Assembly: GCA_026419785.1 (NCBI GenBank)
Contig: JAODTK010000577.1
Location: 298,501-362,500, forward strand
Reading direction: 5' to 3'
From: Sclerodactyla briareus
Taxonomy: Eukaryota > Echinodermata > Holothuroidea > Dendrochirotida > Sclerodactylidae
Length of the DNA: 64,000 nt
The first letter of the stretch is position 1. Each line of letters starts with the position of its first letter. Shown here piece after piece: positions 37,201 through 48,330 of this stretch. The position numbers and the translations under genes were made by a program. The notes under the pieces are model-generated. The model saw only the letters and a list, made by a program, of their open reading frames with translations, was not told the DNA's origin and did not search any database.

Positions 37201-38499
37201 AAATGTGGGGGAATTTGTAGCTTCTGGCTCGTTTGCATTTTTGGGGGTTTGTGTGTCGGGTTGTTCATTGAGGAATATGTCCTAACTGACCCTTCCTCAC
37301 TCAACTAAACTAATACGTAAAATGCATTCGGTATATATAGCTAACGTGGTCAGCAACTCAGCCACTGGTCATATGTTTCGCTGAACCGGAGGTATACATT
37401 ACAACGATGTTTCATCCTAATACGTCGTTGGTGTTGGGGGGGGGTGGAAGATTCAGGATTCAGTGTAAAAAGTTGAAATTAGGGGGGGGAGGGGGGGGTG
37501 GGAATGGGGGGTAATAGAAATACAACATCTACATTTTCTTTGCAGGACTTTCAGCCTGATTCAGAACCCTTCTTATACAGCGAGAGTTGATCACAAATAG
37601 GATAGTTAATATCATCCCTGTTTCAGACCAGTAATGTCCACAGCATTAAACCAAGCTAGGACAGGGCAACTGCGAATGTAACAACCGCTTTGTTTGTAAA
37701 CACACACTCCCTGTGTTCAGGTGAACCACACTGAAACATGCAGGCTGATTATGTCGAGGTTTTGAATTCAGCAATATTGCAGCAAATGTGTCTAGGGGCC
37801 ATAAATTGGACTTATTTGACAATAGGAAGGGTAGGCAGTTATGAGGCGCGCTTTCTCTTTGGTTCCGACCTCCTAATACCTAATTAATATTTTCATGTTT
37901 TCAGGACTTGGGAAAAAAAAAACTGCGGGAAAAAACATGATTCACAATTTTACAACAGAATAGCTCAAAGTGACTTTTTTTTATCACCTTTGACATTGAA
38001 CTTCTGTACACCCTAGGTACGCAGGTAGCCTACCACTAGTCCATGATGATTATGACCAAGTATCATAATATCACACCTAATTTGTAGGAGGAGACGTTTT
38101 TTTTTATTTTGCGGCTTTTCTTGCAGTTTGTCACTAAAAGGCTCATTGGCCGGCTCAATTCCTGTTGCCTGAAATCCATGAACCCGGTGGGTAATACTAC
38201 TAGATCTCGATAACACTGACCGAGTATTATGGTAATTCATCCAATCTGTAGGAAAGAGAAGGATCTGCAGATTTCGCAATTCTTTAACATTGTTAGTTCA
38301 TTATGCCCCTTCAAGGACTTTTGACCTTTATTCCTGACCCCTACCCATGGGTACCATTAACGTCGTGTTTAGGACCTGGCCGGGTATGGAGGAAATCCAA
38401 CCGAATCGGTAGCCTGGGAAGAAACGAATTTGGCGATTTTTCACGATAGTTCATTATCCTTATTTAATGACCTTTACCTCAAATCCAAGGGTAGACAAA
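37201..38499. other. No gene; two G-rich tracts
   Basis: Spacer between LINE and Gypsy remnants. G tracts at 37436-37444 and 37483-37512 could form quadruplexes. I looked for a Gypsy gag or a DTGA protease upstream of the RT at 38500 and found none. Confidence 0.5.
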
Positions 38500-39250
38500 G
38501 GTTAGAACAGATGAAGCCAGACCAATGAGACAGAGAGCTTATCGCACAACACCACGACACCAAAACTGGAAGGTGGAGACATTGCTGGAGGCGACATCAT
38601 CGAGGTAAGTTCAAGTCAATGGTTTTCACCAAATGTGATGGTTTAAAAGAAGATATACAAGAGCTGCTTGATTCCAGGAGTGGATTCGGCGACAGTTCAG
38701 TAAGGATTCGCAATCCGTACCCCGAACAGCTATTAAGTTGGAGGGACCAGCTGGATCACTGTACTTCACTACAATGGACCTTACCTGCGGCTATTGGCAG
38801 ATCACATGGAACACCCCGACAGGGGAGAAAACAGCTTTCTGTACTGGTTCCGAATTATACCAATTCAAGGTGTGGTAATGCCGATGGGGACGAACTAATG
38901 CCCCAACAATTTCAGAGACGGATGGAACTTGTTCTGGAAGAGGCTTACAACTGGACAAACCTGCTGGGTATATCTCGATGAAGTATTGTGTGGAAAACTC
39001 GAGCAACACTACACGAAATCTAGTCGACGTCCTTACCAGACTACGGAAGGCTGGTTTACCATCAAACCACAGAAGTGCCATCTATTTCAACGAGAAGGAG
39101 GTACTTACTGGGTCACATCGTCAACAAGGATGGTATCCAACCAGATATCCAGCAAACAGCATGAAAGTACGAAACGTCCTACACCACCAACATACTCACC
39201 CAAATGAGAGGATTACTAGGACTAGATCCTATACAGGGAAATTATCAAGA
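38500..39250 (+). pseudogene. Gypsy reverse transcriptase domain, frameshifted
   Basis: Recognisable pieces: RQRAYRTTP at the N-terminus, the TSL..T..YWQIT fingers/palm block near 38770-38810, GEKTAFCTGS near 38820, VMPMG near 38875, the active-site strand VYLDEV at 38968-38985, RLRKAGLP near 39030, KCHLFQRE near 39075 and HIVNKDGIQPD near 39115. The usual catalytic YLDD is written Y-L-D-E here (GAT GAA), so the second Asp is lost in this copy unless it is a base-call error. The stretch runs through at least five frame changes. Confidence 0.85.
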
Positions 39251-39700
39251 ATGTTGCCAATATGCAATTTCCATTCAGGGCTGCGGAATGTGAACTTGCC
39301 TTCAACACTATAAAGCGGAAGCTGACGTCACCACCCTTACTAGGCTTTCCTGATTTTGCAAGCGAATCACCCTGCCATAACGGTGCCCATCTGGCAGAAA
39401 CAGACCAGGTTGAGCCAGCCACAGAGATGGTAAAGAGGTTGTGATAGCCTTCGCCAGTCATACTTTTACCAAGACAAACCAGAGATGGTCTACTTATGAC
39501 AAGGAGCTGTATGCAATTGTCCAGGGTGTAAAGCATTTCCGACACTATCTAGCCTGCGTAAAATGCCGATCCAAAATGTTCCAACCGGCAGAAGAGCAAG
39601 ATGGGCCCTGGAGAGGCCATGTTATGAATGGGAAGTGGAGTATAGACCAGGAAAAAAGAATGGGAATGCAGACGCACTATCACGGACGCCATCAGAACAT
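39251..39700 (+). pseudogene. Gypsy RNase H domain and tether, degraded
   Basis: Shows AAECELAFNTIKRKLTSPP at the connection, then NGAHLA, AFASHTFTKTNQRWSTYDKE and LYAIVQGVKHFRHYL, the last being the conserved E.LA...A...FRHYL block. The D-A-S block containing the first catalytic Asp appears to be missing, probably deleted around 39360-39390. The tether YRPGKKNGNADALSR at about 39640-39685 leads into a Ser/Glu-rich spacer before the integrase. Confidence 0.8.
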
Positions 39701-40039
39701 AGTCAAGACAAGAAGTTCGATGACCTTGGTATCAACTCCCTCTTCGCAGAAAGTGAGCAAGCGGATGACGAAGAGAGACATCCAACTATGGGCGAAGCAC
39801 CGTCAACAGGCGACTCCCACACACAGAACATATCCCCGGAGGTTCCTGTAGAAGCGCCGTGCAACCCACGAAAACCAAAGGAACAGAACAGACCTTCACG
39901 AGTGATCCTGACGTTTTGCGTGAACACCAACGCGAAGATGCAAACTTGAGCCAAGTTATAGACTGGGTCACATGTGGCTGTAGAACACCCAAAGAAACTC
40001 GAAATCGAACGGGCTTCGAGGAAGCTATGGTGGGAGTAT

Positions 40040-41110
40040 CCGAAACTTACCCTAGTTGATGGTATACTGTATCGTCGTGTACTGTTTCCAGGAAGGTCAT
40101 GTCTGCAGACAGTTATTCCGTCTAGCATGGTTGCTGAAACCCTGCAACTACTCCATGGGAGCAGATATTCTGGACACTTGGGATTCGACAAGACACTCCA
40201 AAAGGCGCAGCAGTGCTGTTATGGCCATTCATGGGCAGAGAGATATAAAGGAACACTGCCTGTCGTGTGAACCATGTCAATATCGCCGACAACAGAATCA
40301 TAGGAATAAGGCACCCCTCAAAAGTATCAGAGCATCGAAGCCATTCCAACTTGTCTGCGCTGACATGACTGAACTACCGATAACAACCAAGATTAATCGA
40401 TATGTTCTAGTCATCATGGATTATTTCTCGAACTATGTCAATCTCTAAGCATGCCAAAAACAGAACAGAAAGCAACATAATGCTTCAAAAGATGACTTCG
40501 AAACATTATGTCAAACAACATGGTATTCCTGAACAGATCCACACGGACCAAGGACGACAATTCGAAAGCGACTTGTCAAGTCTCTATGTCCTGATGCTGG
40601 TGGTCAACAAGACGAGTACAACACTTATCACCCCGAGTCAGACGGGTTGATCGAGAGATTCAACCGAACGTTGAAAGACCAGCTTGGTAAAATCTTGCTT
40701 CATGAGAAAGATCTTGGGACGAACTACTTGGGTTACGTGGAATTCGTGTACAATACGGCGAACACACTCTACTACAGGTTTTAGCCGTTATTTTCTGATC
40801 CACGGAAGGATGCGAGGTTCCCGCAACACTGATCTCATCACCATTATCAGATCCACCTCCACCAGAGCTAGTGACACCTGCAGACTATGGTCGATTAATA
40901 CAGAACCCGCTTACAACCGCCTTCCATCAAGTCGCGGAGAAAACCAGTCTCGCTCTAGATACAGCAGAAGTTCTACTTACGATAGCAACATGAAAGCCCC
41001 ACCGCCAACGGTCCGACGACTTGGGTTATGGCTGGAAAACTCGCGAACGGAAGTTGAAACTCTTCACCAAAGTGGACTGGTCCACTCCGTGTCACCAGAG
41101 TCTTGAACCA
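40040..41110 (+). pseudogene. Gypsy integrase, frameshifted
   Basis: The zinc-binding module has HGSRYSGHLG near 40155 and CLSCEPCQ at 40258-40281. The catalytic core shows Asp in CADMTELP (codon at 40362), Asp in HTDQGRQFES (40546) and Glu in GLIERFNRT (40653). Second Asp to Glu is 107 nt, one short of the 108 nt of the classic D-35-E spacing, consistent with a single-base deletion. ELVTPADYGRL and a degraded VWL...KLFTKV.W block up to 41100 fit the C-terminal (GPY-like) part. Integrase would insert the element cDNA into chromosomes. This copy is interrupted by several shifts and an in-frame stop near 40780. Confidence 0.88.
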
Positions 41111-42650
41111 ATCCGGATAAAAGCAATTACGTAAAGCAATACATAATTGACAATTCTTCCTGTTCGACAACACAATTAATCCCACAAAACCGCCCTAAAA
41201 CGTTATAATTGCAGAGAAAACTGTACCCAAGACTTTCATCACAGAGGTTCAACCGTAAGGTCACTGTATCATCACCCACTGGTAACGAAAATGTTTGCGA
41301 TGAACCATGTGTCAGAGTGAAGCACTAGAAGCTGAGTTCGAATTACACCTTGTTATTAGTCTGCTGCACGAGACACACGCTTCTTCTCCCTCTTTTTGGC
41401 TGCCAGTGGTACGCCTACAACATCCAGTTTTGTTGACTTTTATTATCGGCCATCCGCCTACAATGTATCGATAGCTGTCTGCTATAGTCCACTAGTCTAA
41501 GCTCCATCACAGTCCTCGTTCTCGATTGGGTCTGCTGTTTACATGCAGCCTAAGGGCAAAAATCGGTCCCGCGATTATGGAAGTATCCTATTATCACCCC
41601 ATTGAAACTGATACTAGCAAATTAATAAAATGAGGAAACCCCCAGTAGAAAAGGGCCTAGGAATATAGGTCTGTGAACCTGCTGTTTTCCCACATAGCTT
41701 GAGAGAATTGCACTCGATTTGTTTGTTCAATATCGAAAACTTGCGATCATCAGGTCGGCACGAAGGTCACGAATTATTAGAGGAACTGCGACTGAAGTTC
41801 ATGTCTGCAGTCTTCCCTGCACGTTTGATCCAACTAGGCAGTATTTCCATAGAAACAGAAACTGAATATACTACAGGTCACGTACGGTATAATCTATGAA
41901 AGTATAGTAAAAAAATAGGCTTCACTAAGATGACCAGGTTAATTTGCATCACGGTTAAGCATAGTAAAGAGTAGGTCCACCTGGCAACCCCAGTTTAACT
42001 GACGAAGAAAGCGACCGCGACGTGTTGCCTGACATCCAATGAAAAAATGTCCCCGTTGTAATTCGATATATTCATACAGTATATCGTCACGATAATCAGT
42101 CAATGTGAAATTATATGATACACTGTGAAACCTGTTGTTGCCGTGACGTCATGAAGCGGCATCGTCTATATTCGAAAGGGGTTGAGACGAATGCCTCTTC
42201 AATGCTCGTCTACAGGAAATAATGAGACATTCCGGCAACTTTGTATTGCTAAAGGAGATTATAGACACCGAACATGGAAATGGATATATGAACGTTGACT
42301 GTTGCTTCAGGCTCGAAGCGCCTCTCGGTGAATGATGAAGACATGTTCACACAGCCGTAATAAGGGGAATTTGAACCTATATTGTTTTTTAGCGATATGT
42401 CTTTTTTCCGAATTCTGAAAGAGGGGTAACTGACGGTACTAACCTAGATAGAAGCAAGAGCCTTTGGAATTTCATAGCGGGCCTAATAAGAACATTTGGG
42501 CGAGACACTGAAGCGGGATATTGAGTAAAACGACATTTATTGAGGCGAAAATAGATCTCTTCCTGAATTTGAGAAATACGCCATAGCACCAGGTCCTTTC
42601 GTATGAGGTGAATGTTTTATTTCTAGAGCCCGTAATGACATGCACATATT
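41111..42650. other. No recognisable gene
   Basis: The sequence just after the integrase could hold the 3' end or LTR of the Gypsy copy. I could not find a matching 5' LTR, a polypurine tract or terminal TG..CA, so I leave it unassigned. Confidence 0.4.
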
Positions 42651-42656
42651 GTTCAT

Positions 42657-42698
42657 TGGGGGGGTTGGGGGGGAGGGGGGGGGGTGGGGGGGGGGGTG
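42657..42698 (+). repeat. Poly-G tract
   Basis: Interrupted G run similar to those at 10281 and 37483. Possible quadruplex; length is unreliable in sequencing. Confidence 0.85.
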
Positions 42699-44600
42699 GT
42701 TTTGAGGTGGCTTCGTTTTGTGTTTTTTTTTAACCTTGCAGAAACCTTATTCTCTTTCCATATTGATTGTAATATGGTTACTAATATATTCATTATCATG
42801 GTTTTCGTATTGCTTCACTTATGTTATGTTAATTTTAGATTCATAAATACCTTTAATGGGTTCCTGCATTCTGATTGGCCAAGAATTTCATTCGAGACCA
42901 TATTAGAATCGCAATTCGATCCCTCTTTACAGGGGCATATATACATAAAATTCCAGGGGGTGTGAATCATTTTTTGAGACCGACAAGATTTTCGTGAGAC
43001 CGATTCTTATTATGGGTATTGTACCGGCGCCATGCGGTCGTGAGGGTGCTCTGGGTCCCCGCCGGGTGGGCCATTCTTTCTCGGCAGTAATCTTTGTGAT
43101 AGCCGATCTGGGGAGGGGCCTAAAGGGAGGGGGTTTTACAAACCTGAAATCTCTCAGACGCAAAAATGGTGCTATCCTAGTTACGAGATTCTAGCTGAAT
43201 CAGTAAAAAAAAACTCATTTTCATGCCAACATTTTTTTCTTTTTTCTTTTCCCGACTACGTAAAACTGGTGTGTCGAGATAATGTGTGTCAAAACGGTCT
43301 GTACCTAGCTACATGAACAACCTGTGCACTAATATTTGGTTATCATACTTAGATTACTAGATTGCAGTACGCTGATATGAGTCACGAACGCGTGATTTTC
43401 CGAAAGTGCTTGAACCTAAATCTCCCATAATATTATGGTACATGGAATACTGAGGAGACTTAGCATTCACACCATGGTCTGGCATAGCCCAGAGCTGATA
43501 CTGATTTTTAATAACTGTCCGAAGGGGCTGAAAGTTGGCACACATGTCATAATCATAGTTAAATCAATTCCCTGCACATCCTCGGACGTGCCGCAACACA
43601 CCTATTTTCTTGTATTACTTCCTCCCCGACGTCTCTCCGCTTAGCTCCTCGACCTGTATTGTACGTCGATTTTTCGAATGTAGTTTACAAGGTATTACGA
43701 ATATATTCGTAATTATGGATTCATTGTGGAGGTGGAAACGAGTTTTATTTTTTTAAAAAATTAACTCTTGTCTTTACTAACAGGAATTCTAAAATGCACG
43801 TCGTATGCCCAAATTGTAAAAACTGTATGTGCACTCAAAACATTAACATAAACACAACAAACCCTGTCATACCGGTGTCACTATCCAGCATTTCCGAGAT
43901 TTGCAGCTTATAGCTATTGACAATAAGGCCAAAAAACAAAACAAAAAACTATTCGGCATATAAAATAATAAAGTATCCACGCTACGTAAACAGAGCCTTT
44001 TGTGAAATACACAGTTTCACAGCTGGCTAAAATAGATGGGGTCACCGAACAAAACTTATGTGAATGAGATGGCGCTATTCTATTCCCCGTCGGCTGGGAC
44101 GTTAGTTTGTGTCGACACCCTATTTTTCGACGGAACCCGAAAATACTAGGTCATGGCTACATCATTAATTTTTTCACCTAACTCGAGCAGAGACCGAATT
44201 TTTGTCGCCCAGATACCGACTTTTCTTCTGATTTTTCAGCTGGCGGGGTTCCCCCCCCTTCTCCCCCCTCGCATTTACAGCCCTGCCTCCTCCTCTTATT
44301 GCATAAAGAAAATTGGGAGAGTGTTTACGATTGTCCTGGAATTTGGATTGTTTGCTAGTGAGCAGTCAATGTTACCTCATCTGTACCAGCCAGCACACAA
44401 AGTGACCTTAAACACATATCGCCTTTCGGTTTTGGGGGGGATAGTTTCTTATGGTGATTACATCTTGTCGGGTCACAGCCACCATGCAGTTCCTATCTAC
44501 CTCATTGTCCCCAGTTCCTACATAGTCTATGTCTACCACTTGCGATTCCTGCGTACACTGACACTGCGACGTGTAGATAACATGGGTGTCTCCAATAAAC
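42699..44600. other. No recognisable gene
   Basis: Anonymous sequence. The longest frame of the whole window lies at 44153-44725 (plus strand, 190 residues). It has no known motif, and its tail runs into the GTTCGATGTTCCC repeats, so I do not call it a gene. Confidence 0.45.
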
Positions 44601-45065
44601 CCGATGTCCCACGATTCGAGTTCCCAGGTGTCGATGTCTTTCCTTTAGTCCGATGTTCCCCGGTGTCTTCGATGTTCCCGACGCTTTATATGTTTGTTTT
44701 TATTATTTTTTTGAATGACCCATAGAATGTAACGGACAGTCCCCAGTTGCGATGTGCCCAGGTTCGATGTTCCCAGCGTTCGATGTTCCCACTTTTTGTG
44801 TCTGTTATATTTTTAGACCCAGACCTTTAACGACCTTTTGATGTTCCCAGGTGCGGCTCATTTTGTTCCAGCCTTCCGACTGTTACCTTCAGGGGTTCGA
44901 TGTTCCCCCGTTTCTTTTCGTTAATTTTTCAATGATCCATGAACTTCTAACGAGGGTTCGACCTGTTCCCAGGGTTCCTTTGTTCCCCAGGTTAATCCTG
45001 GATTCCATCGATCCATGATCCCGTGGGAACGAGTTGACCCTGGGAACATCGAACCCTGCGGAACA
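44600..45065 (+). repeat. GTTCGATGTTCCC repeat cluster
   Basis: At least eight variants of GGTTCGATGTTCCCAGG lie on the plus strand between 44600 and 44990, and one inverted copy (CCTGGGAACATCGAACCC) near 45040. Three longer units starting near 44668, 44790 and 44897 share TTCGATGTTCCC, a T-rich stretch with TTGTTTGTTA-like words, AATGA(C/T)CCATGAA and CTAACG, spaced about 110-120 bp. It is a degenerate tandem array with an inversion at the right end. Confidence 0.65.
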
Positions 45066-47880
45066 TCCGATCACCTTCTGTTAATTCATGTTCATTTCTA
45101 AACAACAAGAAAACTCTCGTTATCATTTGGCAGTTTCTTTCACCTTGAACGACCTGATTACATGACGGTTCCTATGAAAAATGCTTTGCCCCTCGAATGA
45201 ATGCCATAAAGCCATCCTGTAACCAGTCGGCAAACACACCCCATACTGGTCCTCGTGCGAAAGGTTAAAACAACTTTTGACCCTTTGTAACATGAGAACC
45301 GAGGTAATCCAGATTAAAGCGGGAAGTTGGTTTCGGGTTTTCGTCTATGTACCCCACACGACCTCTATCACAGATCCAAACTTGGTATGCTTTTATTTTC
45401 TCTACCGAGTGGTTGGCACAGGCGACATCTCTGGGGGACGGGGGTAACGTGGTCCCCCCCAATTTTTCAGATTCTCCCCTATTGCACTTGCATTTTTCAC
45501 AACAATGAATTTTTTTTTTGGCGTGTCGAGTCATGCCCCCACCCTCACTTTGTCTATCGTTCCCCCCCTCGCTTCTTGAGAGCTGATTTACGCCTATGGT
45601 TGGACCACATTGGTGGGATTCGATTCCCCCGGTTCGTCTGTCATACCTCCTACAAAAACTTTAAAAATTGAACCTGTTGTCCTCCTCCTTGCCTGGGCGA
45701 CATCACACAAGGGATTGGCTCTCTGGGTACTGAACGTGCAGGGGGTAGTCAATTTGCAAACAGGAGGTCGCGTTATGTCCTTCATTCCCGTTGTACCTGG
45801 TGATGGCAACGGGCGGATCTAAGCCCAACACTCAATGACGCGGGCGGGGGGGGGGGGGCACAGTCGATCAGGGGACGCCAGATTTTTTTTGCCAATTATT
45901 TTTCTTGTTGACTATCTTGACGTGTCGGAGCGCCACCATCATTGGCGCCGAGCGCGAGACAAAACTGAAAAATTTAGCCTTTCCTCAGCGTACTCACCGG
46001 AAGAAGGCCTGTTCCCATCTGCGAAAGTATGGCATTTTTTGGACTAACCTGCTCGTCGTTATTTAAATATATTTCCCTAATCTACGTTACTACAATACTA
46101 ATTACTCTCTAACATATTATTATTATGTTTTTTTTTTTTTTGTTTGGGGGGTTGCTGTGTTGTGTCGTGGGCGCGCGTTGTCGGGTGTTTTTTTTTTTTT
46201 TTACGTGCTCCCCGATGGCTTTAGAAATAGTCAATAATATGTAACCCAAGGCCAGAGCGAACCGGGTTACTAGGATTCGGAATAAACACACATCCTCTTA
46301 TGATTGAACGAAGTTGACTATTTGCCAGTCCACGTGTCTAAGTGAGTTAAAGTTACTTGGCTTCCCCTATTAGGTAAACAGTCATTGCAGACGCCAGTTG
46401 GAAGATCGTTCCAGTTTCATATGAAACATACGGAGGAATAGTTTCTCTTAGTATAGACATACTCTCGTAGATCGCGCATAACTATATACGCAATCCGTAT
46501 GATTAAGGCTGATCTATCTTTTCGATCTCGATCGGCTTTTTGCGATTACTAGATACCGGTAAGCTAGCTGACATAGTGATCGGAGCCATTTTTCATGGGC
46601 GGATCTAGGAATTTCGGTTCGGGGCGTCAAACATACGTTTGGACACAGGGATGGCGGTTCAGGATAACTCAGTTGCACTTATCTAAGCGGAGCGTTTCCA
46701 CTATCCGTTGGCGCCCTAGCCGTACAACTGGGCGCCGAACCGGAGGGCTGTGGGGGGGGCTCATTATCCCTCTCCCACCTATTAGTCGAGACTGCTCCCA
46801 TTAGACTCTGTGTTTTCCCACACACTATGTTTTCTTTTCAAGAATCGTCGCCAATGTTCGTCAAGAAAATTTGGTGGCTTCTACAAACCCGTCCAATAGC
46901 GACTAGTGTTGGACGGCCTTCCTGGGTGTCCTAAGTCTTCACATGTACACCAGTCCCAGGATTTCTGGGTAGGGTCTAACAATTTTGCTCTCTGGAGTCT
47001 GAACGTGGCTCAGAATCACAAACATAAAAAAAATCCAACAATTCTTCATCTCATGCTCTGTCTACTATGAGCCAGTAAATCCGTAATTCCTAAAGGTCAT
47101 TGCTTGCACATCCATCATTTGTCCATTCTCTTCAAATAAACTTGAGTGCAACAATGATTGTGACCTTGGGCGGTGGTACCATCCCACCATACTTTTCTAT
47201 TCTGTGAGGGCTCACAATTGTTGGCTGCGGGGGCGTGTGGGTAAGCACATGAATCCTTTGACTGCGGGGTGGGGATGGAACCGACTTTATTCATGCTATG
47301 CCTACGCGGGAGCGCAATGTTTTCACTTCCCATGCCGCCTTGGCCTTCGTCGGCGCTCCGATCGTTTTACTCAAAATGATCGTTTGGCTTTTCAGGTGTC
47401 GTTTTAAAGTGTTAAAGTCAATAATAAGTCCAGCTTCATACACTTGTCTCTAGCTGGCAAAAATTTTACCAAACAAATACAATTCTTTAAAAACAAAAAT
47501 CCTCATCTACTATTTTTTTACGTGGCCCCCTGAGTCCGCGTCCTGGTGATTTCTTTAGTGTAGTGACAAACTCTTTTTTTTGCTAAGTCCCGTAACCCAG
47601 GTAGTCAGGTTATTGTCTTGTCCATGTGCATACTACCCTTTGCTTGACTCTGAATTAGTCAGCGCCGTTTCTCTTTCAGCAGGCGCACATAGAAAACTAG
47701 GCAGCCGTTTCTTTAGACTCGGTATTGGCCTCCCGATCTCTGACCAAAAAATTACCATGGCAGATCTTTGTGAACACCCTTGACTGCAAAGATCTTGTGA
47801 CCCCTTACTGCAGCCCCATTTCAACCGTTACAAACAACAAAACAAAACAAACACACAACAACAAAGCCGTTTTTAACAAA
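45066..47880. other. No recognisable gene; simple runs
   Basis: Holds a G run at 45845-45858, T runs at 46127-46140 and 46189-46202, and a GGGCGGATCTAGGAATTTCGG segment at 46599 of a kind often seen in dispersed invertebrate repeats. I did not recognise a coding domain. Confidence 0.45.
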
Positions 47881-48330
47881 ATCTTAATTTAGTCCGCAAT
47901 AAAATGACCCTTCAGTGACCTGAGACGTTCATTAGTTGTCAGATTTATCATTGTTGAAGGGGTAACATCTCCACCAAGTTTCATGGAAATTCAAACCAAC
48001 TTTGAAATCTGCATAATTATTCAATTGGATTACTTTAATGCAAATTGGTCCATAATTAAATTGACCTTTGGTGACCTCGTCACCGTAAATCTTATCGGGA
48101 CTTCTAGATAAACAATCTGTATCAAGTTTTCGTGAAAATCCAACAAATTTTTCATACAGCCGCATAAACGAGACAATGCGGGCGGGTAACCGCCAGACGT
48201 ATACACCCCCGCATCTCTTATTCAAGAAATTTGGTGCACATAACCGGACCATATTCGTGAAAGAAGACATTTATCGTCTTTTTGAAGCGACAACGTGGTG
48301 CGGTTAAATGGGTCTTCCAGAATGCACGTG
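47881..48330 (+). repeat. ~155 bp AT-rich subrepeats, left flank of array
   Basis: Two units carry TAATTTAGTCC/AATTGGTCCATAATTAAAT, TGACC(T/C)TT(C/T)(A/G)GTGACCT and CAAGTTT(C/T)(A/C)(T/G)G(G/A)AAATTC/TCC, offset by about 155-160 bp. The same words return at 50740-51180 on the other side of the main array, so the array is embedded in a wider field of the same satellite-like family. Confidence 0.55.

Larger units (their letters stand above)
38500..41110 (+). mobile_element. Ty3/Gypsy pol remnant (RT, RNase H, integrase)
   Basis: A plus-strand pol region about 2.6 kb long with domains in Gypsy order: RT from a PMRQRAYRTTP-like N-terminal block near 38510, RNase H, the YRPGKKNGNADALSR tether, a zinc-binding H/C module, the DDE integrase core and a degraded C-terminal module. 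Gag, protease and both LTRs were not found, so it is 5'-truncated or its ends are too diverged to see. It needs many frame changes, so no full-length polyprotein is encoded. Plant and animal Ty3/Gypsy elements share this order (RT-RH-IN), which separates them from Copia (IN before RT). The integrase side wording resembles the 412/297-like animal lineages, but I cannot assign a clade. Confidence 0.9.

Noticed and set aside
37500-38499. Gag and protease for the Gypsy copy at 38.5 kb
   Set aside because: Searched for DTGA, CCHC and the YDG..W..Y capsid block in all plus frames; none seen.
44153-44725. 190-residue plus-strand open frame, the longest in the window
   Set aside because: No motif or known domain. 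The last third is made of the GTTCGATGTTCCC repeats. No codon or splice support.
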